Shown here: piece by piece, positions 15,784 to 23,800 of the stretch
How positions within the stretch are numbered: the first letter of the stretch is position 1
Layout of the letters: each line of letters opens with the position of its first letter
NCBI GenBank assembly: GCA_026388985.1
Contig: JAPLIS010000006.1
Location: 1 to 34,559 of the forward strand
Length of the DNA stretch: 34,559 bases
Reading direction: 5' to 3'
Source of the DNA: Candidatus Babelota bacterium
GTDB lineage: Bacteria > Babelota > Babeliae > Babelales > Vermiphilaceae
Made by a program: the position numbers and the translations under genes
The notes under the pieces: model-generated
Told to the model about the DNA's origin: nothing
Databases searched by the model: none
Seen by the model: the letters and a program-made list of their open reading frames with translations, nothing else

Positions 15784-16155
15784 TTATAACTTTCCTTCAT
15801 CTTTTAATTTTTCAATTAAATCATCTACGTGGCGCTGTTTATCATACGATGAATCATAGGCAAAGCGTATTTCAGGTGTATAGCGAGACTGCATAGCCTT
15901 AGCAACCGCATTTCGTATCGATGGTTTATATAAGATGAGAACCGGCAACTTTTGGTCAAAATCATCTTTTCCATTGATAGTAAAAAAATAGACGGTACAT
16001 CGGCCACGGTCAGGGGAAAGCTTAACCCTATTGATAAATAAGCCGGTTAAAAGCGGATCATCTGATACAACATGAGTTACAAGTGAGGCAATTTCTCGAT
16101 GTAAAAAAGATTCACGTTGAGCGTGTTTTACATCTTGTTGACGTTTACTGGTCAT
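15784..16155 (-). CDS. rbfA: Ribosome-binding factor A
   Basis: A 123-aa KH-like protein of normal length. It follows the RbfA pattern: REIASLV near residue 20, VKLSPDRGRCTVYFF as the second strand (usually VxxSxDLxxAxVYxS), SIRNAVAKAMQSRYTPEIRFAYDSS and a C-terminal helix with DDLIEKL. It binds the 30S subunit during maturation of the 16S 5' end. It follows rpsU by 12 bp and overlaps the likely true start of the prepilin peptidase, so the three form one unit. Confidence 0.9.
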   Translation of the reverse strand: MTSKRQQDVKHAQRESFLHREIASLVTHVVSDDPLLTGLFINRVKLSPDRGRCTVYFFTINGKDDFDQKLPVLILYKPSIRNAVAKAMQSRYTPEIRFAYDSSYDKQRHVDDLIEKLKDEGKL

Positions 16156-16167
16156 ATTTGATAATTC

Positions 16168-16395
16168 TTAAAATTTATCTTGGATGATAGTACCTTCAGA
16201 GATCATACGCATTAAATTTTGTTTAATAGCGCGCACAAGACGTTTGCGACGTTTTTGTGTTTTAGGCTCAAAATAAACAGTACGTTTCATGTCGCGGACT
16301 ACGCCTTCACGTTCAATTTTTTTCTTAAGTTGTCTTAAGGCGCGTTCAACGTTACCAGTTACAGCTATTTGAATGTTTGGTTTCTTTTTTGACAT
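16168..16395 (-). CDS. rpsU: Ribosomal protein bS21
   Basis: A 75-aa basic protein. The pattern NVERALRQLKKKIEREGVVRDMKR and an Arg/Lys-rich middle (KRRKRLVRA) are those of bS21, which sits near the anti-Shine-Dalgarno end of 16S rRNA. Length is normal (about 60-75 aa). The weak AAAGG upstream is acceptable. It is the first gene of the rpsU-rbfA-prepilin peptidase unit and is transcribed away from the structured region at 16485. Confidence 0.95.
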   Translation of the reverse strand: MSKKKPNIQIAVTGNVERALRQLKKKIEREGVVRDMKRTVYFEPKTQKRRKRLVRAIKQNLMRMISEGTIIQDKF

Positions 16396-16466
16396 GGTTA
16401 CTCAAAGGCCTTTCTTTATAAAAGATACATATAATTACGTATAAAACAGATTAATATAATATAAAT

Positions 16467-16547
16467 TAAAGTGTACGTGTTTTTAGTCCCGGTGTCTAGC
16501 TTAGCCTGATACCCTTTAAGGGTAAGTAGGTTAAGGGGCTTTTTTTT
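16467..16547 (+). ncRNA. Candidate small RNA ending in a three-tier terminator hairpin
   Basis: A perfect TATAAT (16455-16460) is followed by a fold: AGUCCC (16485-16490) pairs with GGGGCU (16535-16540), UUAGCCU (16501-16507) with AGGUUAA (16528-16534), and UACCC (16510-16514) with GGGUA (16520-16524). Eight U follow at once. No plus-strand gene lies upstream that could need a terminator, since rpsU diverges at 16395. A short RNA of about 80 nt is therefore more likely than a plain terminator. The -35 is poor and the RNA family is not recognised. Confidence 0.45.
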
Positions 16548-16564
16548 GTGTATTTTCTTTTTTT

Positions 16565-16657
16565 GCCCTATCCGTTAGATAGTGCCTGGCCCAAGAGGCA
16601 GCAGCACAAACGAATCAGTTGTGCATGGGCAAGCAGAGCAACGGATGTTAAAAGGGA
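16565..16657 (+). other. Long nested inverted repeat, possible structured RNA
   Basis: Nested complementary arms: ATCCGTT (16570-16576) with AACGGAT (16640-16646), TGC (16583-16585) with GCA (16633-16635), GCCCA (16589-16593) with TGGGC (16626-16630), and GCACAA (16604-16609) with TTGTGC (16619-16624). CCCT and AGGG extend it outward. It lies in the 200 bp between the preceding hairpin and the AAA/nuclease gene. It could be a leader structure of that gene or a separate RNA; I cannot name it. Confidence 0.4.
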
Positions 16658-16742
16658 AAACGTGGAGCAAGCATGTCATTTTAATTATTTACCTCTCTGT
16701 GGTATGCTTAATTATATGATACCTATACATTCAGGAGAGAGT

Positions 16743-18305
16743 ATGAAATTTTTTACTACTGTCGGGCCAATAAGAACAGACGATAACTATTATGTTTCGC
16801 TGTCAAAACGCTTAAATGAGCAAGAATTATATCAACTTATTGAGCAAAAAAAATACTTTGTCCTCCATGCACCACGGCAAACAGGTAAAACATCAACCAT
16901 TCTTAATTTCGCTCAACAACTCAATAATGAAGGCACATACACCGCTCTCTATTTTAATGTTGAGGGTGCTCAAGCGCTCAGAGGAAATATTGAAAAAGCG
17001 CTTCCTGTTATTGTGCAAGAAATCAAAAATCAAGCAACAATGACCCTTCCTCTTCATGATCCTATTTTTGATGTTTTTGAGTTTTTAAAAAAAGAACAGG
17101 TGCCAGCGGGTAGCTTACTTATAACCTTATTGAGCACATGGAGTCAGCGTAGTACAAAACCAATCATACTTTTTATTGATGAAATAGATTCTCTGGTTGG
17201 TGATACACTGATTTCTGTATTGCGACAATTGCGATCTGGTTATGTACAGCGCCCTCATGCATTTCCACAATCTGTGTGTCTTGTTGGCGTGCGGGATGTG
17301 CGTGATTATCGTATTTGGTCACATGAAGATCAGCAAATAGTGCTTGGTGGCAGCGCATTTAATATTAAGGCTCAATCGCTACGGCTGAGTGATTTTAATC
17401 AATCTCAAGTGGGTGATTTATACCGACAACATACTGCTGCAACGGGACAACAATTTGATGATGATGCTATTGCATATGCATTTGAAATTACCCAAGGGCA
17501 GCCATGGTTAGTGAATGCGTTAGCATATCAAGCATGCTTTGTCATGGTAACTGACCGTACACAAGCAATCACCAAAGAGATCATTGAACACGCAAAAGAA
17601 GCATTAATTTTACGTCGCGATACGCATTTGGATGTTCTTGTTGATCGTCTTCAAGAGGCTCGCGTTAGAAACATTATTGATGCAATTATTACCGGCATAG
17701 ACACTTCTATCGATTTTCCGTCTGATGACATTCAATACGCGTTAGACTTAGGCCTGATCGCTCGTCGCAATAATAATCTGGTGATTGCAAACCCGATATA
17801 TCAAGAAGTATTGCCTCGTGAGCTCACGTATTCAACGCAGCTTACTATGCCACAACAGCAGTTGTGGTATATCAATCCTGACGGCCTTTTAAATATGCAC
17901 AAAATGCTCACTGAATTTACTCAATTTTATCGCGAAAATTCGGCCATTTGGCTTGATAAGTTTGCCTACAAAGAAGCTGGCCCTCATTTGCTTATTATGG
18001 CATTTTTCCAGCGTATTATTAATTGCGGCGGCAGAGTTCATCGAGAGTATGCACTTGGCAGATCACGTCTTGATGTGTTGATAATCTGGAAAACACAGCG
18101 CATTGTTGTTGAACTTAAAATATGGCATAGCCCTAAAAAAACACTAACCGAAGGGTTACAGCAAACGGCTGATTATATGGATAGATCTAATGCGACGCAA
18201 GGGCACTTGGTTATCTTTGACAGGCAAGAAAAAGAGTGGGATGACAAAATATATACCAGAGTAGAAAAAGTAGAAAACAAAACTATTACTGTCTGGGGCA
18301 TGTAA
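16743..18305 (+). CDS. AAA ATPase fused to a C-terminal PD-(D/E)XK nuclease-like domain
   Basis: A 520-aa soluble protein. The ATP-binding loop APRQTGKTS is at 43-51 and the Walker B IILFIDEID is near residue 145. A winged-helix-like middle follows. The C-terminus (from about 429) reads GRSRLDVLIIW...VVELKIW, with Asp444, Glu457 and Lys459 as the D...ExK core, then QQTADYMD. This is the layout of a large bacterial family of AAA-like proteins with a restriction-endonuclease-fold tail; its biological role is not settled. The frame is open further upstream to 16548, but the ATG at 16743 has GGAGAG before it and begins the conserved FFTTVGPIRTDD segment, while the upstream part is the folded non-coding repeat. 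Confidence 0.85.
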   Translation: MKFFTTVGPIRTDDNYYVSLSKRLNEQELYQLIEQKKYFVLHAPRQTGKTSTILNFAQQLNNEGTYTALYFNVEGAQALRGNIEKALPVIVQEIKNQATMTLPLHDPIFDVFEFLKKEQVPAGSLLITLLSTWSQRSTKPIILFIDEIDSLVGDTLISVLRQLRSGYVQRPHAFPQSVCLVGVRDVRDYRIWSHEDQQIVLGGSAFNIKAQSLRLSDFNQSQVGDLYRQHTAATGQQFDDDAIAYAFEITQGQPWLVNALAYQACFVMVTDRTQAITKEIIEHAKEALILRRDTHLDVLVDRLQEARVRNIIDAIITGIDTSIDFPSDDIQYALDLGLIARRNNNLVIANPIYQEVLPRELTYSTQLTMPQQQLWYINPDGLLNMHKMLTEFTQFYRENSAIWLDKFAYKEAGPHLLIMAFFQRIINCGGRVHREYALGRSRLDVLIIWKTQRIVVELKIWHSPKKTLTEGLQQTADYMDRSNATQGHLVIFDRQEKEWDDKIYTRVEKVENKTITVWGM

Positions 18306-18322
18306 CTGTTCTCTCTAATTGT

Positions 18323-18360
18323 AACGTGAGTTCGACTTAAGCTCTTAGAAACCTCAAGCC
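18323..18360 (+). repeat. 38-bp dispersed repeat, copy 1
   Basis: Starts AACGTGAGTTCGACTTAAGC and ends AAGCC. It matches 23190-23227 in the same orientation with four mismatches. It lies in the gap between the AAA/nuclease gene and the ankyrin gene. Confidence 0.75.
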
Positions 18361-18443
18361 ATTTTTGTGCAATTTTTAATCCGGGGTGAGCCCATTAAGA
18401 GTGATGTGTCTGTTTTAGATGTTATTAGTGTATAAAAAAGGAT

Positions 18444-19220
18444 GTGTCTATGTCATTATTAGTGCAAAAGGTTCTATTGTTTCTAATGGTTGTTAACCCT
18501 TATGCTGTATCATATGCTGCATTGGAGCCTTACCATGATACCTGTTGCAAGAGCTCTGGAGATGGCCGTTATTGGACTACTTGTTTTCAGTTGCGACTTA
18601 ATATGCTTCTCTCTGAGGCGGTGATTAGAGGCGATATGAGTGAAGCACAAGCTCTTGTGGCTAAGGGGGCATGTGTTAATTCTTATATTAATGTTTCTGG
18701 TTATCGGAGCTATAAGCCTATTCATAGTGCTGCAAGGAGAGGAAATAGTGCCGCGATTAATTTTTGCTTGGAAAATAATGCATATATGTATGCGTTGACA
18801 CATGATGGCAATACGGCCTTTCATTATGCAGCAACTCAGGGGCACCATGAAGGATTGTATATGTTATTGCAGCATGAATGCGAGCTGTTTGTCGGTGGAT
18901 TAATAAGCGAAAAGGCTACAGTTGGTGAATTCAATCAGTGTCAACAGATACAATCAATAACAGAGTGTCTTGCGCCGCTGCCCATCGACATAATAAAAAT
19001 AATAGCTCACTATAAAGGCTTAGAAAAATATCCCATAAGTATAACACACAAGAATGCTAAACAAGAGACGCTTTTAGAAAGTGCGTGTATGCGTTTAGCC
19101 AATGAGGCTGACACAAAAAAGCAAGATAGTCTAATAAAATGTATTGCGTTTTTAAAAGAGTATCCAAGCACTATAATGAATAGGTTTTTGCGGTTTGCTT
19201 TGCGCTTGGTTGTTTCTTAA
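18444..19220 (+). CDS. Exported ankyrin-repeat protein
   Basis: A 258-aa protein with a signal peptide (residues 1 to about 26, ending SYA). Residues about 50-150 hold three ankyrin repeats: LLSEAVIRGDMSEAQALVAK, then KPIHSAARRGNSAAINFCLE and TAFHYAATQGHHEGLYMLLQ, each with the helix-turn-helix spacing of 30-40 residues. After a linker, PLPIDIIKIIAHY resembles the short Leu/Pro/Ile motifs of F-box type, though this is weak. Ankyrin repeats bind proteins and are common among secreted proteins of intracellular bacteria; the partner is unknown. AAAGGA precedes the ATG. The stop overlaps the stop of the convergent gene by four bases. Confidence 0.82.
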   Translation: MSMSLLVQKVLLFLMVVNPYAVSYAALEPYHDTCCKSSGDGRYWTTCFQLRLNMLLSEAVIRGDMSEAQALVAKGACVNSYINVSGYRSYKPIHSAARRGNSAAINFCLENNAYMYALTHDGNTAFHYAATQGHHEGLYMLLQHECELFVGGLISEKATVGEFNQCQQIQSITECLAPLPIDIIKIIAHYKGLEKYPISITHKNAKQETLLESACMRLANEADTKKQDSLIKCIAFLKEYPSTIMNRFLRFALRLVVS

Positions 19221-21064
19221 AAAGAGGCATTAAATGAGCACATAATGGTAGAACTTCTATAGGTGTTTTTTTGTGAAAGGGGTGCCTGCCACAAAAAGCC
19301 TAAAGAAATAGCGGGTGAAATATCATAGGTAAAGCCGACGTTTGCTAGTTTAGATTTCCAGCCGGTTGTTTTTTCTAATGTTTTGGGAACAAAGATTTTT
19401 TCTGATTTGAAGGTTTCGCTTGAATCGCCATCTTCATCGTCTATATTTTTTTTGGTCATATTGTTTTTGTTTTTGAGGCAAATAGAATCGTGGCTATGAT
19501 CAATCATCACAAACTGAAAGTAGGTAGAAAGGTTGCCCAAGAAATGGTAAGAGGCAATTTTACCCGCAAAGTGCCAGTTGTTACCTGGGCTTACTTTGGC
19601 ATCAGCAACAAAAGGGAAGAGTGTTTTTTGATATATGCTGTTGGGTATGCGTAATTTATCAACCGTTCTGCTAAAAAAATGAGTAACGCCAACTTCACCA
19701 GACAGTTCAATGGTATTTATAAAATCAAAGTTCAGGCCGGCAGAAAACCCAATGGCATTATGGCCATCATTACCAAAAGGGAGGCTAAATAGTTTGTTGG
19801 GGCACCTTTTTTTGCCGGGAGAAACGCTACCAGAAAGCATTACATAGGGCATACAGGTTGCTTTAGGGCCATCATTATCAAGATTTATGTCGAATGTGTG
19901 TCGCCAAAAAGCGTTAACGCGCAGCTCTTCTACAGAGGTATCATTAAAGTCATCAATGTCGACATGCAGTTGGTCGGCTATTTGTGTTAAGTTTCCCGTT
20001 AGCATATGTTTTACCTGGCCGGTAAAGGTGGTGACACCAGTTTCGTCTGGTGGTAGTTGAAAATCACATAATGTGTCTGCTTGGCACGTTAAATCGTTTT
20101 CAATGTTTATTTCTTTGGCGTCGCCAGGGACCACTTTTGTTTGAAGGCGTATTCTTTTTACGAGCTGGCTGATGCTGGCAATACCTGCTTGCACATTTAT
20201 TCCAAAGCCGCAGTTTATATTTGATGAAAAATCGAGACGAACACCACGCTTGTGATATTTGAGTGGGAAGGTGAGTGATGCGTAGCGTTCAGCGGGATCA
20301 ATAAGGCTGGGGTCGTCTAGGCGTTGTTTACTGGCTTCCGGTAGCTGGCAGAGTGGCGGTTTTTTGCGGAAAAGAAAGTTTTGAGCAATGGCATTATTGT
20401 TCGCATCTTCAAAGTTATTGGCAACAAAGGCATTATTGTTCAAGTTTTCAAAGTTGTTGGGAATAAAGGCATTATTGTTCGAAATTTCAAAGTTGTCGGA
20501 AGAAGTATTAAAGAAATGTGTGTCATCGTTTTGTGCTAAAAAATCATTTTGGGTATTATTTGCGCCATTAAAGGGAGTCGGTTGAAATTCTGGGTCTTGG
20601 GAAAAGAGGCAGTCCTGGGCATCTTTTAGCGAGTCGGGCAGGTCCTGGTTTTCTGGCTTTTCCCCATACAGCAATGCAATCATGTTAATGCGTCCCGTCA
20701 GATCGCCGAGTTCAACTCTGTTGCCGGTAATGGGAACGGGCATGGTGCTGCCGCATGGCTCTGTGTTGGGACATACTCGTGCGGGTAAAAATTTTTCTCC
20801 GTGTTTATTGGCACCACTGTAGGCGTTTTGGCCAAAGGGAGAGCAAGAAATAGACCATTTGAGATTTTCAGCGTGTATGCAATAAGGATCTTCTGTGTCT
20901 TGGCAGGGACGTGTGTATAAAAATGATTGTGGGTCCAGGGAGTTAAACATTGGATACGGATCATTTTTAGCTAAAGAAGTAAGGGTGCATAAGCAGGGAA
21001 TAGGTAGTGCCAATGAGGCTAGTGCAACCACCAACTGTACAGATTTGAATAAGCGGTGCATCAT
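19217..21064 (-). CDS. Exported protein, probable outer-membrane beta-barrel, with Asn-rich repeat
   Basis: A 615-aa protein with a strong signal peptide (residues 1-26) and AAGGAG before the ATG. Residues 30-130 are Cys-containing. Residues about 185-235 are Asn-rich, with three 13-residue units of the type NNNAFxxNNFExx. From about 260 to the end the sequence alternates polar and hydrophobic residues and ends FNASF, as outer-membrane barrels do. Repeated ISLGFLWQAP and GVTHFFSR segments look like strands. No named family is recognised. It would be inserted by the Omp85 machinery; the Asn-rich part may face outward. It ends tail to tail with the ankyrin gene. Confidence 0.65.
   Translation of the reverse strand: MMHRLFKSVQLVVALASLALPIPCLCTLTSLAKNDPYPMFNSLDPQSFLYTRPCQDTEDPYCIHAENLKWSISCSPFGQNAYSGANKHGEKFLPARVCPNTEPCGSTMPVPITGNRVELGDLTGRINMIALLYGEKPENQDLPDSLKDAQDCLFSQDPEFQPTPFNGANNTQNDFLAQNDDTHFFNTSSDNFEISNNNAFIPNNFENLNNNAFVANNFEDANNNAIAQNFLFRKKPPLCQLPEASKQRLDDPSLIDPAERYASLTFPLKYHKRGVRLDFSSNINCGFGINVQAGIASISQLVKRIRLQTKVVPGDAKEINIENDLTCQADTLCDFQLPPDETGVTTFTGQVKHMLTGNLTQIADQLHVDIDDFNDTSVEELRVNAFWRHTFDINLDNDGPKATCMPYVMLSGSVSPGKKRCPNKLFSLPFGNDGHNAIGFSAGLNFDFINTIELSGEVGVTHFFSRTVDKLRIPNSIYQKTLFPFVADAKVSPGNNWHFAGKIASYHFLGNLSTYFQFVMIDHSHDSICLKNKNNMTKKNIDDEDGDSSETFKSEKIFVPKTLEKTTGWKSKLANVGFTYDISPAISLGFLWQAPLSQKNTYRSSTIMCSFNASF
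20391..20507. repeat. 39-bp in-frame tandem repeat in the barrel-like gene
   Basis: The string GCATTATTGTT recurs at 20391, 20430 and 20469, exactly 39 bp apart, and codes for the Asn-rich 13-residue units. In-frame repeats of this type commonly change copy number by slippage. Confidence 0.8.
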
Positions 21065-21309
21065 TATTCTCCTTTATATAATCTTCCCCCGTTTTATTGC
21101 TTATAATTGGTATAGCATTCTTGTGATTTGCAGGTCAATTACTCATGTAATTTTATTCTTTTATGTGGCAAGAAGCTTTTTGTTTTACTGTTTTTTTTAG
21201 AGTATAGTTAAGTTTATAGTACTAAGAAAAGTGCCACACGTGCTTGGCTAAAAAATAAGCTAAAAAAATAACATATAAGATCAAAAAAAATAAGATAAAG
21301 AAATTACAC

Positions 21310-21588
21310 ATGAATACAGCAACACTTAATACACATGACTATTGCATCTATTATCAAGCCCATATAGTGCGGCCACAGGTATGGTTTTTTGTGGCTATTT
21401 TAAGAAGCTTTGATCATGTAACGTTTGATCGCACGTATGATGTTGCTGAAAGTGTTTTTGAGTTTTTTATACCTGCCGGCATGGAGCCGTATTTTTTGGA
21501 AATAATGCACTCTTTGCAAAAAGAGGGTGTTGTTAGCACCCTCATTAAAAAGCCTAATCGCTTATTTGATGCTGCTCAGCAGGTGTAA
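21310..21588 (+). CDS. Small conserved-looking protein, possibly DUF4911-like
   Basis: A 92-aa soluble protein, no signal peptide. The body (VRPQVWFFVAILRSFDHVTFDRTYDVAESVFEF, then PAGMEPYFLEIMHSLQKEG) alternates like a small alpha/beta domain and reminds me of DUF4911, but this is weak. The last 27 bases overlap the end of gltX on the other strand. No strong ribosome binding site is visible. Function unknown. Confidence 0.6.
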   Translation: MNTATLNTHDYCIYYQAHIVRPQVWFFVAILRSFDHVTFDRTYDVAESVFEFFIPAGMEPYFLEIMHSLQKEGVVSTLIKKPNRLFDAAQQV

Positions 21589-23016
21589 TGCAGCGGTAAG
21601 CCGCTTGTGCGCTTCTTGGTGTCCAAGCATTTCAATAAGAACATGAATTGCCGGCCCATGAGTGGCTCCCATTAAAGCAAGACGTAAAAAGTAGAAAAAT
21701 TCTTTCATACTCAAGCCCTGTTTTTGCGCATCATGCTTAACGCGGTCAACATATTCTTTTGCGTGTTCTATGATAGCTAGATGTTCACCAACTATGGTTG
21801 CTACCTGTTGACGGTTAGGTTGTGCAATTGCGGCGCTTATATCAGCATCGGTGATAGTTGGTGCTTCAAAAAAGAAACGAACTGCTGCAATTGAATCAGT
21901 AAGCGTTACTAAATCTGTTTGAATATGAGTCAGAAGTTGCCCTAAAGATGCATCATCCATGTTTTCTATGGTTGGATATGCTTGTATCAGAAATGGTCGG
22001 CATGCAAGTGCTAATTCAGTTGGGTTTAGCCGACTAATCCATTTATGGTTAAGCCATTTAAGCTTTTCGATATCATACTTAATTTGTCCGGTAACGGCAG
22101 GAGTTTCAAGGTTTATAGAATGCGCAAGTTCTTCAAGGGACATGATCTCTTGTGCATATGATCCACCAATAATGCCTAGATAATTACAGAGAGCTTGTGG
22201 TAAAAAGCCAGCATCTTTTAAGTCTCTCATTGAAAAGCCAAAATCTCTTTTTGATAACTTTTTGCCATCTATATTACATAAAATCGGCAAGTGCCAAAAG
22301 AGTGGTGGTTTTGTATTGCATATTTCATACAAAGCAACTTGTCCGGCTGTGTTGCTTTTGTGATCTTCTCCGCGAAATACGTGGGTCATTTTCATGGTGA
22401 GATCATCAACAAAGTTTGCAAATAAAAAGGTAAAGCTGCCATCTTGGCGTGTAATAGGAAAGTCAGAAAAGTTTTTGAGTTCAAATGTGGTGATGCCATG
22501 CGCTAAATCATGCACCTTGATGGTATGTCCATGATCTAGTTTAACACGCCAGATAAAAGGCGTTTGCTGTGTTAATTGATGTTGAATATCTGCAGCGCTT
22601 AAATGTAGGCAGGTGCGGTCATAGCGGGGGGCAATTTTGAGTGCTTCTTGCCGTTGTCTTTTTTTATCCAATTCTTCTGGTGTACAAAAACAGCGATAAA
22701 TGGCGCCAGACTTTTCAAGTTCATGTTGTTTTTCTTGATAAATAGCAACTCGTTGTGACTGAAAGTAAGGGCTATAAGGGCCTTCTACGCCAGGGCCTTC
22801 ATCATGAATAAGGCCAAGCCATGCAAGATCTTCCCTAATTTTTTGCGCATTCGGGTCAAAATTTCTTTGCTGATCAGTGTCTTCGATACGCAGTACAAAA
22901 GTGCCTTTGTTTTTATGGGCGAATAGGTAATTCATAAGGGCTGTGCGGATGTTGCCCAAGTGCATCATGCCTGTTGGTGCAGGCGCAAAGCGTACGCGAA
23001 TGTGATTGTTTGCCAC
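21562..23016 (-). CDS. gltX: Glutamyl-tRNA synthetase
   Basis: Class I synthetase that charges glutamate onto its tRNA (and often onto tRNA-Gln in bacteria using the amidotransferase route). The protein begins RVRFAPAPTGMMHLGNIRTAL, where MHLGN is the HIGH-type motif. The KMSKS-type motif is DGKKLSKRDF. The C-terminal helical anticodon-binding part is complete, ending with the family's LRLALMG and HRLTAAL segments. I chose GTG 23016, giving 484 aa, the usual length; the frame continues upstream to 23085 but those residues (SLYGSCYWYLLHKQRK) do not belong to the family. Confidence 0.95.
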   Translation of the reverse strand: MANNHIRVRFAPAPTGMMHLGNIRTALMNYLFAHKNKGTFVLRIEDTDQQRNFDPNAQKIREDLAWLGLIHDEGPGVEGPYSPYFQSQRVAIYQEKQHELEKSGAIYRCFCTPEELDKKRQRQEALKIAPRYDRTCLHLSAADIQHQLTQQTPFIWRVKLDHGHTIKVHDLAHGITTFELKNFSDFPITRQDGSFTFLFANFVDDLTMKMTHVFRGEDHKSNTAGQVALYEICNTKPPLFWHLPILCNIDGKKLSKRDFGFSMRDLKDAGFLPQALCNYLGIIGGSYAQEIMSLEELAHSINLETPAVTGQIKYDIEKLKWLNHKWISRLNPTELALACRPFLIQAYPTIENMDDASLGQLLTHIQTDLVTLTDSIAAVRFFFEAPTITDADISAAIAQPNRQQVATIVGEHLAIIEHAKEYVDRVKHDAQKQGLSMKEFFYFLRLALMGATHGPAIHVLIEMLGHQEAHKRLTAALHLLSSIK

Positions 23017-23189
23017 GAATATAAACTTTCTTTGTTTGTGTAATAGATACCAGTAACAGCTGCCATATAAACTATAGTACTGCAAAAAATAGTGTACCTA
23101 TAATGTGTGGCCAGGTCTAGGCGGGAAGATGATTTGTTGTCAAAAGTAACTAGCAGCCCTTCGGGGTCTTTAGAAGTATTCATATAATT

Positions 23190-23227
23190 AACGTGAGTTC
23201 GACTTAAGCGCTTAGAGGCCTAAAGCC
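23190..23227 (+). repeat. 38-bp dispersed repeat, copy 2
   Basis: Same orientation as 18323-18360, four mismatches in 38 bases. It lies just left of the large palindrome. Confidence 0.75.
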
Positions 23228-23245
23228 TTTTAAAAAAGTTAGTTA

Positions 23246-23352
23246 TTAGAAGATATCTGACGCAGGAGATGGCAGCCTCGTTCAACCACTTACACTTACC
23301 GCTCAAGCGGTTGAACGAGGCTGCCACCCGGGAGGTGTCAGGCATCTTCTAA
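23246..23352. repeat. 107-bp palindrome with a perfect 17-bp inner arm
   Basis: The inner arms GGCAGCCTCGTTCAACC (23271-23287) and its exact complement (23309-23325) are separated by 21 bases. Outer arms CTGAC/GTCAG (23257-23261, 23337-23341) and TTAGAAGAT/ATCTTCTAA (23246-23254, 23344-23352) add 14 more pairs. Parts of it recur at 7049-7064 and, degenerate, at 7365-7420. Confidence 0.85.
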
Positions 23353-23516
23353 CGAACAGCTCTTGATTAGTCGACAAAATGACCCCGTTTTAAACATATA
23401 AACAATGCTCTTGCGTGAAAGTTTTAAGCGCTGAATATTGATTGCAAAGTAACTATTTTTTAGAAATTATGACACCCTCCTACGTCGTCCTCGTGAAAAC
23501 GAGGATCCATCTTAAA
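23346..23516 (+). repeat. Dispersed element B, copy 1
   Basis: About 170 bp that match, in reverse complement, 34256-34425. Shared landmarks are CTAACGAACAGCTCTTGATT, AAACATATAAACAATGCTC, TTGCGTGAA, TTAAGCGCTGAATA, TGCAAAGTAACTATTTT, the hairpin, and GGATCCATCTTAA. Confidence 0.8.
23489..23504. repeat. Hairpin core of the dispersed repeat
   Basis: CCTCGT (23489-23494), loop GAAA, ACGAGG (23499-23504). Flanked by GTCGT on the left and ATCCATCTT on the right, as in other copies. Confidence 0.75.
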
Positions 23517-23578
23517 ACTACATAAATGCTGATTTTTAAAGGATTATTTGAAGAAACAAAGATCGTTAATCCTGACCT

Positions 23579-23594
23579 CCTCGTTTTCACGAGG
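23579..23594. repeat. Hairpin core of the dispersed repeat, opposite orientation
   Basis: CCTCGT (23579-23584), loop TTTC, ACGAGG (23589-23594) followed by ACGACG. It is the reverse complement of the copy at 23489. Confidence 0.75.
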
Positions 23595-23630
23595 ACGACG
23601 TGGGAGAGAGCATTTTTTGCTAATAGTGAG

Positions 23631-23736
23631 AATGACGGATGAGAAGGAACTCATAGTTTTACGTGGACATGTATTTTTAAAAAAAATAAACGCACGATAT
23701 TCTGATTCCAACTGTTTGTTTCACATTTTACTAAAA
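23631..23736. repeat. Dispersed element A, copy 2
   Basis: Contains AATGACGGATGAGAAGGAAC, TGGACATGTATTTTTAAAAA, one CGCACGATATTCTG unit, and CAACTG...ATTTTACTAAAA. Same block order as 7154-7321. Confidence 0.75.
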
Positions 23737-23800
23737 AATATCGTTTTTAGTTGAGAGCTTCTAATGAACAGCTTTTGAAGAACAAAGATTGTTGAACCTG

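Noticed and set aside
16548-16742. N-terminal extension of the AAA/nuclease gene
   Set aside because: The extension translates the folded non-coding repeat; ATG 16743 has GGAGAG before it and starts the conserved part.
23190-23227. tRNA-like GAGTTCGACTT string
   Set aside because: No acceptor or anticodon stems can be drawn around it; it is a short dispersed repeat.
23548-23754. 68-codon open frame in the repeat region
   Set aside because: It spans a hairpin and element A; the same DNA in other copies is not open in a consistent frame.
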